64,000 bases of DNA from Paramecium tetraurelia. Lineage: Eukaryota > Ciliophora > Oligohymenophorea > Peniculida > Parameciidae. Position numbers and translations under genes: made by a program. Below the pieces are notes generated by a model. It saw only the letters and a list, made by a program, of their open reading frames with translations. It ran no database searches and was not told where the DNA came from. The stretch covers positions 249,342 through 313,341 of the forward strand of contig NW_001799289.1 of NCBI RefSeq assembly GCF_000165425.1. Direction: 5' to 3'. Position 1 is the stretch's first letter. Each line of letters starts with the position of its first letter. Of the stretch, positions 58,655 through 64,000 are shown one piece after another.

Positions 58655-61600
58655 TCAATAATTATGCAGACTATATTGATTCTCTTTGACTTTGAATAGG
58701 CCCAGTTATTTCCTCTTCATGTAAAATAATATTCCGCCTATGATCAATCCTCCCCCAAAAAGCACAATCAGTAATATCCACCACCATCTAAAATATAAAA
58801 ATCATTAAATACTTGGAACTACCACTTTTATCATCATCTGGAGGGTTAGGAGGAGGTGCTGGATCATCAACTCTAATGACATTAAATTTTTCTTCCTCCT
58901 TGTTGTATGCATTACTCACCGATATTGTAACTTATTATTTATCTTTTAATTGAGAAGGTCTCAAAACTGAAAGACTTGTTTCTAAACTCATTTAATAACC
59001 ATTCAACATCTTTCCTACTAAATTGGTATATAGCCTTTTATTTTGACCTTCATTAAAACCATAAACTATAAATAGCCCATCCTTAACTTGAAATGCAGTA
59101 TCTTATAATCCATAAACCATATTAACTGACAATTCCTTATCATTTAATTCATAAATGGCCAAAACAGTGTCTTGTTTATTTGTATAAGGAATAAATAATA
59201 AGTTATCCTCAATAAAATACCCTTTATTCAAGGCTATCCAATTTTTGAAAGGATTAATGACATTAATCAATCTACTTTTTACAACTAACTTAGCATTGTC
59301 CAAGTCTAACTACAATTTAAAGGATGCAACATCATTTGAAATGATGATATAATTTAATTAATTATCTTTTATTTCTTAAGTTGCAAAAAGCTATATGTAA
59401 TCTGTTGTCTTAAAAGCAAACTGATTGTTCTTCCTAACTAAATCGTACAAATAAATATTATTCTCTTAGATTATGTTAAGTTTATTCTATTTAAACTCTG
59501 TATAATATATGTTTAAATGATCAGCTTAATCAATGAAGCTCAATATATAATTTTAATTTTCTCCTTCTTTAGGAGTACTATACTTCTGAATCACAAAATC
59601 TGTGAGACCCTTGTCATTGTATATGATTTATGTTAGTGTAATGCTCCATTTCGTTAATTCAGTATTAATATTAAGATAGTAAACATATATTTTCCCAAAA
59701 TCTTACATAAGTATTAAATCGCTAGGTATTACCACCATTTTTTGAACTCCATTTAAATCTAATATATCTTAAGGAGTATCAATATTACTACATTTCTAAT
59801 CCTTATCACACACAGTCAAATATGCATGATAGACATTATTATATTTACAAAGTGTTACTATATATTTAGCATTTTCTTGCATGGCAATCATTTCACAGCT
59901 ATTCGGCGATTAAAATTCAATTAAACTACTCACATTATCTTTGTGATTTATAGCTAGTAATTTATCTTTGGTAAGTGCAACATTATATAAGGAATTGAAT
60001 GATTCAATATCCAAAACATTTGTAGCAATATTTTCACTTATTCTCTCAATTGGTAAGTTTAATTTAATCAAATCCTTGCATTAATCACAATCAATGCTAA
60101 TGTTCTGTACTTAACCTTTATATAACTAATTTAACTTAACTGTTGAATTTTATAAAGATGAATTAATCGAAATATCTAATTATTAAGTTAATGCTATAGG
60201 ATATTTAATATTTAAAATAAAGATTGTTTCTAAAATTTTTTAAGTATGTTCAGTATTAAAAATTGTCAAAGTTTTGGTTACATTCACATAATAATCAAAG
60301 TTGTTTAAATTAATAGATTTTATGTATAATTTAGATTATTTTAGGATTGCAAAATACGATTAATGAGTTCCATTATTGAAATACAAATGAGTTTTTTGAT
60401 ATCCACAAGCAGACATCATAAATTTATCATCCAAATGAGCATCAATTATTCTAAATAACTGATCATTGCTATTTTAATTATATGGTTGATAAACTAAAAT
60501 CTATTATTGTTTAGTTAGAATGAATAAAAATCCATTATCTTCTGATTGAGTGATCAGCATTGGATTCTTAAATTCATGATTATAAATTTATAATTATCTA
60601 ATTAAATAAACATTATTTAAATCTTCTAAAGAGTATTCTAAAATCTGAGTTTGCTTTATCATAAAAAAGGATGATTTATACGTTGTTATCTATACCTCAT
60701 CAGTATTTAATATACATTCTACCATATTTAGTTGATTATTATAAATAGTAATCAATATATTGTCTGAATTACGAATGAATAACAAATGACCATTATATTT
60801 TTAATTTCCAAATAACTTTTTAGGACTCCAACTCTTTATCATTCCAAGAGATTTCACTGTTGGCTCATCAATCTAATCTAAGGGAGCGCCATCAAGTGAA
60901 TTGTATATTCCAATCCTTTTACTTTTTTCCCTTAAAAGGTATATTCTTCTATCCAATTCTAAAAGTTGTGTTATTGCTTCTCCAACACTAGTTATTTTAT
61001 TAAGTTTAACTAATTCTTATTCATTTATTTTCCATAATTCTGCAGTTTATTCCTAATCGCAAAATACAACATAGGCTTATTCATTATCAATCCACCATTA
61101 AAAATGCGATTCATCAACTAAAACGCTAAAACTCTTGCTGAAAACACTTGAGTTTACAAATTAAGTGCATTACTCAATCAAAGAGATTGAATTTTATTTA
61201 CAATTATAAATTTAAACTTCTTTATTCTTTAATTAAAAGAGAACATAGACTTGTGTGTCATTAAATTATAACATATCTTAATAATGTATATCTGATGCTT
61301 GAGGCCAATTTGAAATAACCATCTCTTCTAAAGTCTCAAATTCCATGTCTAAATCATCTCCTTAGTTTTCAAATTTAAATTAAACATTTGGGCCACTCAT
61401 AAATTAAATTACATCTTAAGTATAATTTACTGATGCCAGCACATCTGTGATTACTTATTATGGTTTATCATTAAAATACAAATTAAAATCATTTTAGTTT
61501 AAAATTTATAAGGAAATCTCTTTAGTAAAAGTTTCACCTTTTGAAACAGCTTAAATATTAAAGGATGCTTTATCAACGGCTACATTTCCTGATTTAATTA

Positions 61601-62859
61601 ATAGATATCCATCGCTTATGTAATATCTTCTAGTTAAATTATAACTAATCGATATCAAATCTGGATAGACCGGATTAACCAAATAAAAATTAACTTATTG
61701 TAAGGTCTTCTGATTAATTAATATCTTATTATATATCGAATATTAATAAATAGTATTTTCATCTTCAACTATAATATAATGATCAGATATTTTTATTTAA
61801 GAGTTTTAGGATATTTTCTTAGGTAGGGAATAGGTACTTACACCTTAAGAATTTAAATATAAATCAAATGTGGTATCTTTAAGAATAACAAGTATGCTAA
61901 GCTTTTTCCCGTTGTCATCCAAAAAGTAAACATAATCAAAGGCTATGATATTACCATATAATTTAATAAAAAAGGTAGAAGTCCAATCTCCATACTTATC
62001 AAAGCTCAAAGCTGCCACAAATAGGTTATCCAATATAAAAACCTGATTATATACCAATTTATAATCAATTAGGTAAAATTTAAAGGTCTCTTCCAATTGA
62101 TCTTTATAAAGAATTTTCAAAATGTTAGTGCTGATTTCAACTGATTATTCTTCAAAAGTGATTGCAGGAGTTTTGATTTTATATATTTAAATGATGGAAT
62201 CAGATTAAAAAATGGATCCTTATAATAAGTAGTCTTATTCATCTTGATACAAATGAGCAATCTTTCTTTTCCTCATAGTTTTATATCCAAGGGGATTGGC
62301 TACTTACTGTTATTGGAGACTTTAGTCTTTGGCAATGACATAGAATTTATTTTATAAGGGTTAATCTGTAACTTAGAGAGCACAATCCACAATATAATGA
62401 GAAGAATCAAATTATTCTGCATCGAAGCATATCATATTGTTTTCATTAGTCACTTATAAATGTTCATTAAATTTAGGTGTAGCAACATTTTCCTCCTAAG
62501 GACTTAAGAATTTTGAGAAATAAATACTTTTCGGAGTAATGTACATTGAACGTTCCTTTATTATTTTCTAAGAAAAGGAAGTGATTAGTCCAATGACCAA
62601 ATAAATGCTATGCTTTAACACTAATGATGTCATCGGCATCTAATAATTATAATTCATCAAGATTACTTTGATTATGTTTTTGGGAATCTGTATATAGATG
62701 ATATTAAGGTATTATGCTAGCATATGGATTTGCATCTACAATTGAATAAGTAGGATTTTCGAGGTATCCAAATAGATTAGTTAATTGTAATTAATAAGTC
62801 TCATTCACATAGATGATGTAGGAATAGGCGTAGGCAATAAATGTTAATATATAAAGCAT
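58655..62859 (-). CDS. Large type I surface protein, propeller-like
   Basis: About 1,390 residues. Start MLYILTFIAYAYSYIIYV looks like a signal peptide. A very long extracellular part of repeated strand-rich units follows (e.g. NQVFILDNLFVAALSF, YGDWTSTFFIKLYG, KLSILVILKDTTFDLYL), suggesting tandem beta propellers. A Pro-rich stalk (DDPAPPPNPPDD) precedes one TM segment near 58700-58775 (WWWILLIVLFGGGLIIGG) and a short basic tail. A frame slip lies near 62505-62535. No named family. The PIG-A gene ends 11 bases upstream of its ATG. Confidence 0.65.
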
Positions 62860-62870
62860 AAAATAAATAA

Positions 62871-64000
62871 TCAATTTACTTTAAATTAATGATCACCATA
62901 TTTTTCTTTATTCACTCTATATTCTGGATTGAATTTGAGAGGCTTAGATAAGTTCTTAAATGGAAATATCAAATCTAGAATAAATATGGCAATGTAGTCA
63001 ATGATGAGTAATATCAATAAATATAATCCAAAGAAGGGACCATTACTTTAGCATGCCTTTATTCTACCCAATATAGATGGATAAGGCGATGATAAAATTT
63101 TATTGTAAACCGTCTCAGTCCTTTCAGCCACCATATGCCAACTGTACATCTTGGCAACTTGTTCGTGGTATTAATGAGATGGTACATTCTTAGCAATAGG
63201 AATGGCTACCGCCAACTTCTCACAGATGTCATCTGGATCAGGCTTTGCAAAATTGACCATGTTTTTAGGTAACACCTCAACTACTCCGCCAACATTAGTT
63301 GAAACAACAAACAAGCCACAAGAGGCAGCTTCAACAATAGCAATACAAAATGCTTCGGTTAATGAAGTATTCAAAAAAATATGACCTCTAACAAGTACCT
63401 CTCTTACTTTATGTCCTGGTACCGATCCTAACTATATTGATATTTTTATTTATACCATTTCCACTCTATCTGTCAATCCATGTTTTCTTATGCTTTCTTC
63501 AATAATTTTTTTCTTAGGTCCATCACCCCCAATGATGAAATAGACTTAAGGGAACCTCTTGCAGATTGTTGGTACAACATCTACTAATAGATCAACTCCT
63601 TTTCGAAAAGTCAATCTGCTTATAACAACAATATTGACAGTATTGAGCGGATACCTTTTAGATGGATCAGGTTTGAATCTGCTGCAATCTACTGCATTAG
63701 GAATTACACTTATGTTTCTAGGATCTAAGGATGCTCTCATACTTAGATTTTCTTTGCTTATATGAGATACAGAAACCGCATGATCCACCTCGCTCAAAAT
63801 GAATTTCAATATTTTGTTAACATGAAATGAAGCAGCATCGTTAAATGCAAATAATGAATGATCGGTAAAGACAGTTTTGTATCCTAATGATTTTGCATGC
63901 AATAATAATTCTCCTCCAAAGAATGAAGTGGCTGCGTGTGAATGCACAACATGGATTTCTTCTCGGAGTAAAATTTGTCTCAGTAATGCCAAACTTCCCA
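62871..64000 (-). CDS. PIGA: PIG-A, GPI-anchor GlcNAc transferase subunit (5' end cut by window)
   Basis: Catalytic subunit of the enzyme adding GlcNAc to phosphatidylinositol, the first step of GPI-anchor synthesis at the ER. About 365 residues visible. Seen: [82 protein letters not shown], a 24-nt intron after [25 protein letters not shown], then the glycosyltransferase E-x7-E region [20 protein letters not shown]. The C terminus has one TM segment ([20 protein letters not shown]) and ends GDHQFKVN. The frame is clean. GPI anchoring fits Paramecium's GPI-linked surface antigens. Confidence 0.92.

Noticed and set aside
1..64000. tRNA, rRNA, CRISPR arrays, transposons
   Set aside because: No cloverleaf with intact arms, no rRNA-like GC-rich conserved core, no repeat-spacer array and no transposase motifs were found on reading both strands; small tRNAs could still be missed by eye.

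Overview
This window looks like a piece of a Paramecium somatic (macronuclear) genome. Reading frames stay open through very many TAA and TAG codons, which fall where glutamine is expected, and proteins end only at TGA. Coding blocks are cut by tiny introns of about 21-31 nt, mostly GTA...TAG. Intergenic gaps are often tens of bases, and base composition is strongly AT. A trichocyst matrix protein gene fits the same group. All gene calls use the ciliate code (TAA/TAG = Gln) with hand splicing. Most were read from the minus strand.

Layout. 0.2-6.4 kb: coiled-coil gene, small gene, GST-like synthetase-complex protein, trichocyst matrix protein and a WD-type protein. 6.4-17.6 kb: longin-like protein, CEP104, RPC5-like subunit, ULK/ATG1 kinase, Q-rich protein, TTLL ligase, eIF2B-gamma and two small secreted Cys-rich paralogues. 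17.7-27.4 kb: isovaleryl-CoA dehydrogenase (+), Aurora-like kinase, HSF, a Ulp1-like protein without its catalytic residues, and a TMEM63/OSCA-like channel with a lectin-like ectodomain. 27.7-37.2 kb: IQ-MORN protein, inner-arm dynein light chain p28, SNF1-like kinase, OTU protease (+), MORN genes (+), WDR55, PRP18 and a 66-residue protein. 37.2-46 kb: unknown gene, EIPR1, C2H2 finger, ABCC transporter and MFS transporter. 46.3-64 kb: small genes, RING protein, PH-domain kinase, ankyrin protein, third IQ-MORN paralogue, axonemal-like protein, syntaxin, small gene, kinase, cNMP-binding protein, large surface protein and PIG-A, which is cut by the window edge.

Themes. Ciliary and cortical genes (CEP104, TTLL, p28, MORN proteins, trichocyst matrix) lie among signalling kinases and membrane-traffic genes (EIPR1, syntaxin). 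There is no operon logic. Packing is extreme: two divergent start codons are 7 nt apart, and one stop is 11 nt from the next start.

A caution for all coordinates. In many otherwise well-conserved genes the frame slips by one base, usually next to a homopolymer (clearest in the p28 gene). I read these as probable homopolymer length errors, so affected genes are annotated across the slip and flagged. No tRNA, rRNA, CRISPR array or transposon was seen.
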